A DNA stretch of 64,000 nt from Larus michahellis (Eukaryota; Chordata; Aves; Charadriiformes; Laridae). Shown one piece after another: positions 21,597 to 32,659 of the stretch; the stretch's first letter is position 1; each line of letters starts with the position of its first letter. The notes under the pieces are model-generated. The model had not been told where the DNA came from and did not search any database. It worked only from the letters and a program-made list of their open reading frames with translations. The stretch lies in assembly GCF_964199755.1 (NCBI RefSeq), contig NC_133898.1, forward strand, positions 128,462,224 through 128,526,223, read 5' to 3'. Position numbers and translations under genes: made by a program.

Positions 21597-21602
21597 ATTA
21601 AA
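21597..21602 (+). promoter_or_regulatory. Polyadenylation signal of the second ovodefensin-A gene
   Basis: ATTAAA is 100 bp after the stop codon and is followed by the GT-rich stretch ggtgtgtgtggtgtgg. It lies within the block shared with the first copy. Confidence 0.75.
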
Positions 21603-21674
21603 AAGAGAAAAAAAGGAGATGTAACCCTGGTGTGTGTGGTGTGGTTACTTGTGTCCCCATGATCCCACATAAAG

Positions 21675-22432
21675 TGTTAAAACAGATTCTCCAAGCCCAG
21701 CCCAAAGGCTCATCAGGACCAAAAGAGCCTGAACACCCACTGACAACAAGCTGCAGAGCCGCCACCGCTCTATGGGGTTGGGATTTGGGAAGAAGGTATC
21801 ATTTTCCCTCTTGCCTTCTCTATGGCCCTTGAAAAAACCCTCTGTAGACAAGAGATGATAATCTTTCAGTTCCTTACTGCTTTTTCAGGCTACAGGTTAT
21901 CTACAGATGTCTTAAAAAATATGGGTAGTTCAGCAATGTCTCCTCTAAGCATAAGATAGCCCTCTTTCCATGAAAATTTCAGCAAATCCCCAGAGGTGGG
22001 TAACAGAGAAGCAAATAGGCCCTCACAGACCTCATGCGATGGATTTTATGTCCTCTTTGTCCCAAAGTCCGAAGACCGCTCAGTGCTTCTCTCTTATTTG
22101 CAGATCAACACCGCACTTAGGGTTTGGTTTCTGCTCTCTCTAGCTCAAACTGGGTGTGTCGGAGCAGAAAAAGGCACCAAGAAGTGCCATGAAGGTGATC
22201 AAAGGTGTGTGTAAGCTCCTGTAGCAGGAGAAGTCGTGCACCTCTGCATAGAGAAACTGTTCAGAGGCTCTCACGGCTGGATTGTCAATCTCCTACTTTT
22301 AAACCAGGCCAGGAGAGACAACAAAGTTTTGAGGCTTCTCAGTAAGAAAAGCAATTCTTTCTAACACATAGCCTTAGGCGGGAAGGTACAGGTATAGAAT
22401 GAGCATGTGGGCATAAGCAGGGAATAAGAGTC
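21675..22432. other. Intergenic, no gene seen
   Basis: The start aligns at about 80 percent with sequence after the first A gene (from 5539). The rest shows no gene or repeat that I can support. Confidence 0.4.
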
Positions 22433-23480
22433 TGTGGTGGGCTGACCTTGGCTGGATGCCACGCGCCCACCAAAAGCCGCTCTGTCACTCCCCCTCCTCA
22501 GCTGGGCAGAGGGAGAAAATACAACAAAAGGCTCATGGGTAGAGATGAGGGCAGGGAGATCACTCAGCAATTGCCGTCACGGGCAGAACAGACTCAATTG
22601 GGTGACGTAAATCTAATTTATTGCAAAACAAAGTCAGGTTAGGATAACGAGAAACGAAAACAAATCTTAAAATACCTCACTCCCTCTATCCCGCCTCCTT
22701 CTTCCCAGGCTCAGCTACACTCCCGGTTTCTCTCCCTCCTCCCACCGAGTGGCGCAGGGGGATGGGGAATGGGGGTTGTGGTCAGTTCATCACACCTTGT
22801 CTCTGCCGCTCCTTCCTCCTCACGCTCTTCCCCTGCTCCAGCATGGGGTCTCTCCCATGGGAGACAGTCCTCCACAAACTTCTCCAATGTGGGTCCTTCC
22901 CACAGGCTGCAGTTCTTCATGAACCACTCCAGTGTGAGTCCTTTCTATGGGGTGCAGTCCTTCAGGAACAGACTGTTCCACCGTGGGTCCCCTGTGGGGT
23001 CACAAGTCCTGCCAGCAAACCTGCTCCAGCATGGGCTCCTCTCTACAAGGGCCCACAGGCCTTGCCAGGAACCTGCTCCAGTGTGGGCTTCCCACGGGGT
23101 CACAGCCTCCTTCAGGGATCCCCCTGCTCTGGCATGGGGTCCTCCACAGGCTGCAGGAGGATATCTGCTCCACTGTGGACCTTCACGGGCTGCAGGAGGA
23201 CAACCTGCCTCACCATGATCTTCACCACGGGCTGCAGGGGAATCTCTGCTCCAACTCCCGGAGCGCCACCTCCCCCTCCTTCTTCACTGACCTTGGTGTC
23301 CTCAGAGTTGTGTCTTTCAAATTTTTCTCACTCCTCTCTCCAGCTGCTGTTGTGCAGCTGTTTTTTCCTCTTCTTAACTATGTTATCCCAGAGGCGCTAC
23401 CACCATTGCTGATGGGCTCAGCCTTGGCCAGCGGTGCCACAGGGACTGGGATCCGCGCAGCATCTTAGAGCCGTGCTGTC
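22433..23480 (-). mobile_element. Retroviral LTR-like fossil (avian endogenous retrovirus)
   Basis: It begins 'tgtggtgggctgaccttggc' and carries a long tract of repeated 'ctgctccagcatggg' and 'cacgggctgcag' phrases. Near its right end is 'tatgttatcccagaggcgct'. These are landmarks of an LTR family common in bird genomes, here in reverse orientation. No internal viral genes are adjacent and the right end looks incomplete. It is moderately diverged. The family assignment is from memory, and the right limit is approximate. The 216-codon open frame inside it is not a host gene. Confidence 0.6.
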
Positions 23481-23767
23481 CAAGTTGGATGTGAGGGATG
23501 GAGTGGAAGAGACCCCTTGTTCCCAGTTACTTCATACCTTTGTCCACCTGGCACTCTCTGGGTGAGATTAAAATGGAGATTAGGGAGAGCTAAACTGAGG
23601 TGTTTACACAGAAGAATTTACAGACATGTTAGTGGTTGATTGTGTTGCCTAAATTAAGATGTCTAATGCCATCTAAGGTACCAATGAGCACTTGGGACAT
23701 CTATATGTGGCTGGCAGGTCATATATAGGTGTGTGTATATATATAAGGGAGCTATAGCAGGTCACAT

Positions 23768-23819
<52 letters not shown>
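23768..23819. repeat. (GATA)n microsatellite
   Basis: About 13 perfect TAGA/GATA units, preceded by a short TATATATA stretch at 23735-23748. Confidence 0.97.
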
Positions 23820-23829
23820 GAACTATGGA

Positions 23830-25250
23830 AGACCATTACCCTCTAGACACTCAGCTGGAGACCGGGTGGGACATCTCAAATATGCACCTAAGGTGTCTGA
23901 GTCACTGGGAACAGTCAGTCCAGTCAATAGTATTGAGGGATTTTAGCGTGTGGTTCAACTCACCCTAAATAACAACATCCAGGCCAGTAAACCAAGGGAC
24001 TCTCCCAGCTCCATGGATTATATCGAGTAGATCTCCATTGACTATCAAAGGAGTGCAGACATCCAGAACAAAAGGAGACATTCACATGAGAAAAATATAG
24101 GTGTATTCATCTCTCAATTAATCCCACTCAGAGTGGATAGACTTGGAGCGAGTGCTTTGGCAAATTTTATGTTCTCCGGGGCCGACAGTCCCAGCCGGAT
24201 CTCAGGCAGTTCTGGAGGGAATGGTGTAATGCAGTGCCAATATTGTTCAGTCTGAAACATTCACTCATTGCCAGGGAACACAACCTACAGTATCTCTGCT
24301 TGGGTTCAGTTTCTTCTCGGACTGGAAGTGCTGTGGTAGCTATTTCTTCGCTTCTCCTCAAGGGAGAAGGAAATAAGGGAAGAAACACATCAATGACAAG
24401 CTGGTGCAAATGTAAATGCTAGGACTTCTTCCCAGCTTGTGGTGAAGGAGACTTTAGGTGGGCGACAGAGGCATAAGCTACTTGCCACTATTCTTTGGTC
24501 ATCTCTGCACTTAGTGCTTTGCTGTATTCTATTCATTTATGTTTCCAAAGTCCAACACTCAGAGACTAGAAATGAGTTTCTATTTATTCTATCTGTAGAA
24601 TGTGGTTTTCAAATCTCTTGGACTTGGTTGATGTAGGAGAAACTTGGGAAATGTCAAGAAGTCTCAAATGATGCTGTCTGTGCTCAGGCAACAGAACTGA
24701 GCCCCAGATGATTAGCTCAGACTGGTGACCTCACCTTCAGACAACCAGAGTCTTTTTTCAGGAGCAACATTTCAACTTTAAAACAAATTGCATGTCCATT
24801 GCCACAGCACTTTGGATTCTAGAAGGGGGTCTAGGTCTTGACAGAATGCATATGGTGGCATTGGCCAGTGTAGTACCAGTCCTCTCAGGTCTCTGTTTTG
24901 GAAGGGGAGAAGAAGGGGTCTCAAACCTGTTGGTGTAACACTGCCCACCACAACCATTCCTACAAGCCAACACCAACTCCCCTGACCAGGGACTGATAGT
25001 CCCACTTGCCTGTGCTAAAAGCTTTGGCAGCCAGACTAAGAGGAGCCCAGCTCCCAAGGGAGAGACGCTTGCACAGGCCACACAAGATGCCTTCAAAGAG
25101 CCAGTGACAAACGGGCACAGAGTGGACGTCTCATTGTCAGATGGCTACTGGGTTGGAGTGACATAATATCCCACTAAGCAGCAAACAATGTGTCCTTGGA
25201 CAAGAATGAAGTCACGCTCCTCCTTAACACTGTCCTCTTTGTCAAGAAAT
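23830..25250. other. Intergenic, no gene seen
   Basis: Unique-looking sequence upstream of the third + strand ovodefensin gene. Short open frames on both strands have no recognisable features. Confidence 0.4.
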
Positions 25251-25253
25251 GTC

Positions 25254-25261
25254 TATAAATA
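25254..25261 (+). promoter_or_regulatory. TATA box of the divergent ovodefensin-B-type gene
   Basis: TATAAATA lies 101 bp before the ATG at 25355, within the 85-106 bp range of the other ovodefensin genes in the window. Confidence 0.75.
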
Positions 25262-25354
25262 CCAGGGTCTCCAGCCTTTTTCTTAGCTACTGGTTCAAGA
25301 TCTCTCTGCAAGGCTTCATCTCAGACCTGCTGTGATCTTGGTCGATATCCAGTC

Positions 25355-26129
25355 ATGAGGATCATCTATGTTGTGTTGGCTGTTTTTCTAATGGCCTTGA
25401 TGGCCACCCCAGGTAAGGTGACAAATTATGTGGAGCAGAAATAATAATCATGAACCATAAAGGAATTAAGGTTAGAAAAAAAGACTTTTCCAGGAAAGTA
25501 GGTGTGGGTGGTGAATCTTGTATCGAGGCACTGGTTGGGTTCAGCTGACGAGACTTTGGAGTCGAGTTCAGCTCCAGAATCACGCCATCCTAGGTTTAGA
25601 CCTCCACCATCTGGGTGTCTCTATGTGAACCGGGTCATTGGACACTAGTTGGTAGAGTCAGAGCAATTCAGTTCATCTCAAGCTAAATACCCAGGCTGTG
25701 ACGATACCGATAAATTCAGCAGTGCCAGGACTGAGGTCTCAGCTTGACATTTGAACTAAGTTTTCCACACCATTTAATTAACAGCACTGTCACTGGCTCA
25801 GTTTTGGTCTTGGCCAGATAGCATGGACTCAAACCATTTCTGAGAGAAGGGCTGACGGTGGTCAGGGTCTATTCCCAAGTATCAGTGTAGGTGGAGACGT
25901 TTTGTTTGAAGGAGATAGTTTACTGTGTGATGGGATTTCTGTGCTGTTGACCATGATGAATTAGTCAATGCAGACATAGCTGTCTTTCTTTCTTTCTACA
26001 GGTAAAAGCCAGTCAAAAAAGACCTGCAGCGGGTATTGTTCCAGGACATGTGGTAAAGGAGAGAAGGAGGAGCATACTGAAGACTGCAGGAGGATGTACT
26101 GCTGCCTGGCTTACAGGAAAAAGAAGTAG
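25355..26129 (+). CDS. OvoDB: Divergent ovodefensin of B type, two exons
   Basis: Coding exons are 25355-25412 and 26002-26129, with a 589-bp GT-AG phase-1 intron, giving 61 residues. The first exon has exactly 58 coding bases, as in the other three genes. The signal peptide is MRIIYVVLAVFLMALMATP. Cysteines at 28, 32, 36, 48, 53 and 54 give C-x3-C-x3-C-x11-C-x4-CC, as in the - strand B gene. The 'CSGYC' and 'RMYCC' stretches are close to that gene's 'CGGYC' and 'KMYCC'. It differs in the loop between cysteines 3 and 4, which is rich in Glu and Lys. It also lacks the 'IPP' after the last cysteines and ends in RKKK. It sits 3.9 kb past the second A gene on the same strand. Secreted antimicrobial function is inferred from the family. 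The B label is by cysteine spacing only. Confidence 0.88.
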
Positions 26130-26220
26130 AGCAGAGACTTTCAGTGCTGTGAGGAGGAGGGAAAGAATGTTGTTTGCATTAGTTTCTTCTTGTTTGATGG
26201 AAATGGAGTTTGCTCCCCTC

Positions 26221-26226
26221 ATTAAA
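26221..26226 (+). promoter_or_regulatory. Polyadenylation signal of the divergent ovodefensin gene
   Basis: ATTAAA is 92 bp after the stop codon, followed by 'gctgtgtggttcgttgtc', a GT-rich element about 30 bp downstream. Confidence 0.7.
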
Positions 26227-26348
26227 AAAGACCAGTTCTCACTCTGAAGCATGCTGTGTGGTTCGTTGTCTTCCAAAAAAATGTGTGCAGAGGATAGGAA
26301 AGATCTGGTAAGTCTTGCCAGATAAGTTCATGTTTATGGACATAGAGT

Positions 26349-26878
26349 AATAGAATCATAGAATCATAGAATGTGTTGGGTTGGAAGGGACCTTTAAAGG
26401 CCATCTAGTCCAACCCCCCTGCAATGAGCAGCGACATCTTCAACTAGATCAGGTTGCTCAGAGCCTCATCCAGCCTGGCCTTGAATGTCTCCAGGGATGG
26501 GGCCTCCACCACCTCTCTGGGCAACCTGGGCCAGTGTCTCACCACCCTCAGTGTAAAGAACTTCTTCCTAATGGCTAATCTAAACCCACCCTGCTCTAGT
26601 TTAAACCATTGCCCCTCGTCCTATCGCTACATGCCCTTGCAAACAGCCCCTCCCCAGCTTTCCTGTAGGCCCCCTTCAGGGACTGGAAGGCTGCTATAAG
26701 GTCTCCTCGGAACCTTCTCTTCTCCAGGCTGAACAACCCCAACTCTCTCTCAGCCTGCCCTCATAGCAGAGGGGGTCCAGCCCTCTGATCATCCTTGTGG
26801 CCTCCTCTGGACCTGCTCCAACAGGTCCATGTCCTTCTTGTGCTGAGGGCTCCAGAGCTGGACACAATACTCCACATG
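26349..26878 (-). repeat. CR1 LINE 3' fragment
   Basis: It shows a reversed tail (atagaatcatagaatcat), a 3' UTR and C-terminal coding remnants up to 'ggacacaatactccacatga'. It starts about 120 bp after the polyadenylation signal of the divergent ovodefensin gene. Confidence 0.93.
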
Positions 26879-27792
26879 ATATGGTCAAATGCAGATACTG
26901 CACTTTCTCATACCAGCCTCGTCACAACACGACTCATAAGTGAGTTTCTTAGTAGTCTGTTCATGTGAAGTTGTGCCTTTGTGTGATTCAAACCCTGCAG
27001 GGCTGCGCAGAAGCAGAGCCAGTGGGGTGGTATCAGAGAGAAATCCACTGTAAGACCCATCACTGTCCTCCAGAGGTCCATCCCACACTTGGACTGAGAT
27101 GATTTATCGGCAATGACCATCACCAAGGCTTTGCATGTTCACTATATCCACCACTAAGCATTCCCACAATGATAGCTCTGAGTCATGTCTTCTGCCCGAG
27201 TTGTGGTACCAGCCAGCAGACCCCAGCAGGTACCACAAAACCACTGAGCATTATTCCCTGAGAGGTTAGCCAGCACCGTCTGAAAGCTACGATCACCAAG
27301 GTGTGCGGCACACTGCAAACACTATCTTTGCCTTGTAGGACCAGAGACCCCTACATAGGTTTTTCATTACCAGAAAACCTGAATTACCAGACAATCATTT
27401 CATTACCAGACAATCTGAACCAGCAGCCCAGACATAATCCTACGAAGGAGGTGGTTTCAGTTTCCAAAGCACTTTTGGATTTCTTCAGAAGATTTCTGTG
27501 AGTAACCTTACAGGCATCTGGGATGTCCTAGCTCCAACCCTCACCTCCCTGCACTGCCAATGCATTGGGAACCAATTCTCTAAATCATTTGTATCCCATG
27601 ATGTTGATGTTTCCTCCCGTTCTTCCCCCACTGTTTGTCCGTAGGGCGCTCAGAGCCTACTTGCTCAAAACAAGAGTCATGTGAAGGCAGCAAATTCCTC
27701 CTAAAGTCCAGTTTGGTTTGGACTACGGTAGGGTCTTGATCCTGGAGTCAGTATTTCATGAACAAAGCTCTTAACTGACTTACGGGTGCAAG
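26879..27792. other. Intergenic, no gene seen
   Basis: Unique-looking sequence with no supported gene, repeat or RNA. Confidence 0.4.
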
Positions 27793-28295
27793 ATTCTGGG
27801 CTCCCGGGTTCAAGAAGGACAGGGAACTGCTGGAGAGGGGACAGCAAAGGGCTACCAAGATGATAAGGGGACTGGAACATCTCTCTTATGAAGAAAGGCT
27901 GAGGGATTTGGGTCTCTTCAGTCTGGAAAAAAGGCGACTGAGGGGGGATCTTATCAACACTTGTAAATACTGAAAGGGGGGGTGTCAGGAGGATGGGGCC
28001 AGGCTCTTCTCAGTGGTGCCCAGGGACAGGACAAGGGGCAACGGGCACAAACTTGACCATAGGAAGTTCCATCTCAACATGAGGAGGAACTTCTTTGCTG
28101 TGGGGGTGGCAGAGCCCTGGCACAGGCTGCCCAGAGAGGTGGGGGAGTCTCCGTCTCTGGAGACATTCCAACCCCGCCTGGATGCGTTCCTGTGCCACCT
28201 GCTCTGGGTGACCCTGCTGTGGCCGGGGGTTGGACGGGATGATCTCCAGAGGGCCCTTCCAACCCCTGCCAGTCTGTGATTCTGTGATTCTGTGA
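27793..28295 (+). repeat. CR1 LINE 3' fragment, second subfamily
   Basis: It runs from 'gggttcaagaaggacaggga' to the tail 'gattctgtgattctgtga'. The 3' UTR contains 'tggacgggatgatctccaga', as in the copies at 8545-8978 and 34322-34862. Confidence 0.92.
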
Positions 28296-28299
28296 CGAT

Positions 28300-29391
28300 C
28301 AGGACAGGAATAAGAGGTGGGAATACAGTAATGGCCATTGCTTTGTGAGCAGCTCCGTGCTGTGCTGCAGAGGCACTTTGTAAGCACAGGCTCCTTGGGG
28401 CTGAGTAGTTGGAGAATTAAGGAGGAGACAGACACAATCTGTCATTTCTCAGATAACAGCTTGGACCTAGCTAGGGCTGGTGCAGCCTAAAAATTGTGCT
28501 GCGGCTTCTGAGTCCACAAATTGCCACTGGCAATTAAGTATTGTCCCCAGAAGGACTTAGTTTTTTTCATTCATCGGTCTTGTGTCATTAGCCCCTGTTT
28601 TCTCCAAAACAGGGTAACTATCTCAACGAATTTGCACAATGGGGTAAATAGCCCATGGCATCCATGTCACAAGGAGGTTCTTCCCAAGGAGGCTGCATGG
28701 AGAACCCTCCAATTGCTCCAGCTGCCCTCCAACTGCTCATTCTCATCCAAGACAGCAACTCTTAGTGTCACTGAGTCCCCCTGAAGGAGAAAAAAACGGT
28801 AAATGGGAAAACAATCTGTGACCCACTGGTGAGAGCAGAGCTGGAGCCACCGACAGCAGCAAAGAGCCCAACTTTGTGTAGTGCAGAGCTTAGAAAATAT
28901 AAGAAATAGTCAGGGAAAGACGTCCTAAACCCCAGAAATTGTCCATTTGGAAAAATTTTGGAGAGTTTCCCCATGGGTTGGACATGTGTTACCAAGACTC
29001 TAAATAACAGCCCCGAGGCACTTCTTGACATTCCTTTATATCTCTCTGTGCCGAAGAAATCCAACAGGAACGTCCAGGGAACACAACGGCTGGATCCTGC
29101 CTCCCACAAGGCGCCCCCATGGTTTTTTCTGCACAGCCTGGGCACCCCCTGCCGCCTCCTTCAGCTTCTCCCTCCCGCGCCAAAACAGCAGGGCTTCCTC
29201 CGCTCTCGCATGTTCCCCGTGAATTATCCAGCCTCACTGCTGTGGGACCGTGCTGGATGAATCAGGCAGCCCTCCTCACAGCCTCTTGCCTTCCCTGTTT
29301 TGTCCTGCACTTCTATTTAAACAAGAATTTAAAATACCCAGACATGAAAGAAAACATTTTGCCCAATCTCCAAGGAAGCCTTCTTTCTTTC

Positions 29392-29423
<32 letters not shown>

Positions 29424-30261
29424 TTTGACAATGCGAAAAGGCAAAAACTTCATTTCTTTTTTAGACCAAAGTCAATTTTCTTTCAATTCTTGGGGCTTGC
29501 CAGTGAACCAGAAAATCCTCTGGGTGCCCCGCTCCGGTTCGTAGAACAGAGGCAAGCACTGGTGCTGCAGCAGGAAGCAGAGCACGCAAGCTAGACAAGA
29601 AGGAAATATCCAGGGCTCTTCTTTGCTCACCGTTTTCTTGGAAGATAAAGCATAAAGCAACCCCGATCAGCTTCAGGCATTGCTGACCCTCGCTCCCCGT
29701 CATCGCTGTGATTTTCTCTCCTTTTCTGGCAATGCCCCCAGGAGGGACCCTTAGAAATCCCTGCTGCGGGGTACCATGGATGCTGACATGGGGTGGGGTT
29801 CCTGGAGAGGAATTCACTGTGGCTCAGGACATTGCCTTCTGCAGATGTTCGAGGCCAATTTTTCTTTTCCCTCCCGTCGGCGTCCTCAGCTGTGGACTCT
29901 GGTGTCACCTCCTACAAGGCACCGGGGAGTTATCCTAAGCACAGCGGGAACCAGGCTCCCCCGTCAATCTTTGAGAGGAAGGAAATCATGGTTTTACTCA
30001 GTTTTAATGAACAGCGAAGGGAAAGGATTTAAAAGCTAAAAGTATCTGAGAAAAACACTTCAGCCGAGCCCAAATCTTTTCCCTTCCCCAGCTGTCCTCC
30101 ACCAATTCCAATTTCACCTTGTGGGGCATATATTTAAAGAAACTATTTTCTTTCTATGAAAAAATACCTATGGAAAAATGTCAGTAATACTGCTATCATG
30201 TTACCATTTCGCTCTTGCCCTCATTTCTTCCCCATCTGCATTCCTGGGGCTGTAATGAGAG
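28300..30261. other. Intergenic, no gene seen
   Basis: Holds a CTTT and poly-T tract at 29385-29427. Short open frames are unsupported. I see no defensin-like cysteine exon on either strand here. Confidence 0.4.
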
Positions 30262-30480
30262 ATCATAGAATCACAGAATTGCCTGGGTTGGAAGGGACCT
30301 TTCAGATCATTGAGTCCAACCATCAACCTAGCTCTGACAAAACCCATCACTAAACCATATCTCTCAGCACGTCTACCCATCTTTTAAATACCTGCAGGGA
30401 TAGTGCCTGAACCACTTCCCTGGGCAGCCTGTTCCAATGCTTGATAACCCTTTCAGTGTAAAATTTTTTCCTAATATCCT
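30262..30480 (-). repeat. CR1 LINE 3' fragment
   Basis: It has a reversed tail (atcatagaatcacagaattg), 'cattgagtccaaccatcaac' and 'ggcagcctgttccaatgctt'. It stops abruptly at 'cctaatatcc', followed at once by a small inverted repeat. Confidence 0.9.
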
Positions 30481-30769
30481 ATAGGAGGATCCTAAAGGAT
30501 AAGTTCCTGTAGGATCTTTTCCTAAGATCCTTTAGGAGGGTCAGGAACATCTACTCAAAGCACTGAGAGTGGGGAGCCATGCCCACTGCTGGTGCATTGC
30601 CCAGCTTGCTGGTTCCTGCTTTCAACGTGCCTTGAGGAAACACAGAATACACTGTGGATAGTGACAACTTCATCTTCTAGTAAGGTTGGAGTCCATAGTG
30701 GTCAACAGAGACTATTGCAGGTCTAATGTGGATGCAGGTATTCATGATGCACTTCCCTCCTTGTCTGAG

Positions 30770-30958
30770 ATCATAGAATCACAGAATGGTTTGGGTTGGA
30801 AGGGGCCTTAAAGACCATCTAGTTCCACCCCCTGCCCTGGGCAGGGACACCTCCCACCAGACCAGGTTGCCCCAAGCCCCGTCCAACCTGGCCTTGAACC
30901 CCTCCAGGGATGGGGCAGCCACAGCTTCTCTGGACAACCTGTTCCAGTCCCAGTTCAC
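30770..30958 (-). repeat. CR1 LINE 3' fragment
   Basis: It carries a reversed tail and a 3' UTR of the 'cctgccctgggcagggacac' type. It ends after 'ctggacaacctgttccagtc'. Confidence 0.9.
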
Positions 30959-30959
30959 T

Positions 30960-31948
30960 TTGGAAACACCTAAGGATGCTTACAAAGGCAATTTCCAGCC
31001 CACACAGTGTTTCTGCAGAGCACCCTTGCAGGATTCCTTATGTGGCCTGACCACCACACAGGCCAAATGCTGCAGCCAACCACAGTCAGTGCTTATTTCT
31101 GGGGGTTTCATTATTATCATTCCTGCAGTTTCTGCTTTTATCACTGTGGGAGCTCCTTGAAATCGTCCCTCGCCCTATGCTACTGAGCGCTGGGCAGTCA
31201 GGGAGCAGAAGACAGCAGAAGTCACCAAGAGCTGAAGACTTGCAATCTTCACCACCGAAGCCAGCTCAGCAGAAAGCCAATGATTTTATTTCCAAAAGTT
31301 ATACTTACCTCCAAAGGTTTAAGCTCACAGTTGCCTGTCTGCAGGAGACACACACTCCCTGGTTGCACGGCAGAGACATCTCCTGTCTGGCAGGGAGGCT
31401 GCAAGGGCCAGGTGAGGACAACAGCACAGCTGCCCACCGGTGAGAGACGGGGTTGGCGGAGGGCTGGAGGGTTGCTCACACGCGAGACATAACCTGGACA
31501 TAGCCAGGTAGTGCCAGTTGGCCTCAGGGCCAGAAAGCAGGCCCTGGCACTGTTTAATTGACTGGAAGAAACATCTCCAGCATGTCCAAGGCCACAGGAG
31601 CAGAGCCAGGAATACGCTGCATGACTTATTTCTCTTGGACTGGTGAACTCCAAGAGTCAGAGGTGGGGGAAACAGAGCCGAGGATGTCATTTTGTATTTG
31701 GGTCTGTCTGTAGATTTCCATAGGTTACACATGTAATGTGGATAAAAGGGTGATCTGATAAAAGGGATGCTTGGAAAAGATAGGATTTTATATTTGTGTT
31801 CCCATCTTACGCTTCCTAAGAGAAAGCCTGGAGAACAGAGATACGCAGGATGGGGACATGGGGGTGGACCTTGTTTCCTGAGGAGCTCCTGCAATGAAAG
31901 CAGAGGCAGAGGAAAGCTCTGTGAAGGGAGGTGGGGATTTGCTGAGGG
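30960..31948. other. Intergenic, no gene seen
   Basis: Unique-looking sequence between two CR1 fragments. The open frames on the - strand (31249-31894) have no recognisable motif. Confidence 0.35.
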
Positions 31949-31949
31949 G

Positions 31950-32658
31950 ACTGGAGAGCTGCCTGGCAGAAAAGGCCCTGGGGGTGTTGGTCAACTGCTG
32001 GCTGAATACGAGCCAGCAAAGTGCCCAGGTGGCCAAGAAGGCCAACAGCATCCTGGCCTGTATCAGGAATGGTGTGGCCAGCAGGACTAGGGAAGTGATC
32101 ATCCCCCTGTACTCAGCACTGGTGAGGGCCCACCTCCAATACTGTGTCCAGTTTTGGGCCCCTCACCACAAGAAAGACACTGAGGGGCTGGAGCATGTCC
32201 AGAGAAGGGCAATGGAGCTGGTGAGGGGTCTGGAGCACAAGTCTTGTGAGGAGCGGCTGAGGGAGCTGGAGGTGTTCAGCCTGGAGAAGAGGAGCCTGAG
32301 GGGAGACCTTCTCGCTCTCTACAACTGCCTGAAAGGAGGGGGTAGCCGGGGGGGGGTTGGGCTCTTCTCCCAAGGAACAGGTGATGGGACAAGAGGAAAC
32401 GGCCTCAAGTTGTGCCAGGGGAGGTTTAGGATGGATATTAGGAAAAATTTTCACACTGACAGGGTTATTAAGCATTGGAACAGGCTGCCCAGGGCAGTGG
32501 TGGAGTCACCATCCCTGGAGGTATTCAAAAGACGGGTAGACGTGGTGCTCAGAGATATGGTTTAGTGATGGTTTTTGTCAGAGTTACGTTGATGGTTGGA
32601 CTCGATGATCTGAAAGGTCCCTTCCAACCTGGGCAATTCCATGATTCTATGATTCTAT
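31950..32658 (+). repeat. CR1 LINE fragment with reverse-transcriptase C-terminus
   Basis: An open frame from about 31950 to 32565 reads the CR1 C-terminal region, including '[18 protein letters not shown]' and '[19 protein letters not shown]'. The usual 3' UTR and tail 'gattctatgattctatga' follow. It is 5'-truncated. The coding part keeps one long frame, so this copy is fairly young. Confidence 0.93.
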
Positions 32659-32659
32659 G

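Noticed and set aside
22762-23412. 216-codon open frame on the + strand
   Set aside because: It lies inside the LTR-like fossil and reads its internal repeated phrases.
31894-32565. 223-codon open frame
   Set aside because: Its sequence from about residue 20 onward is the CR1 C-terminus, and it ends in a CR1 tail.
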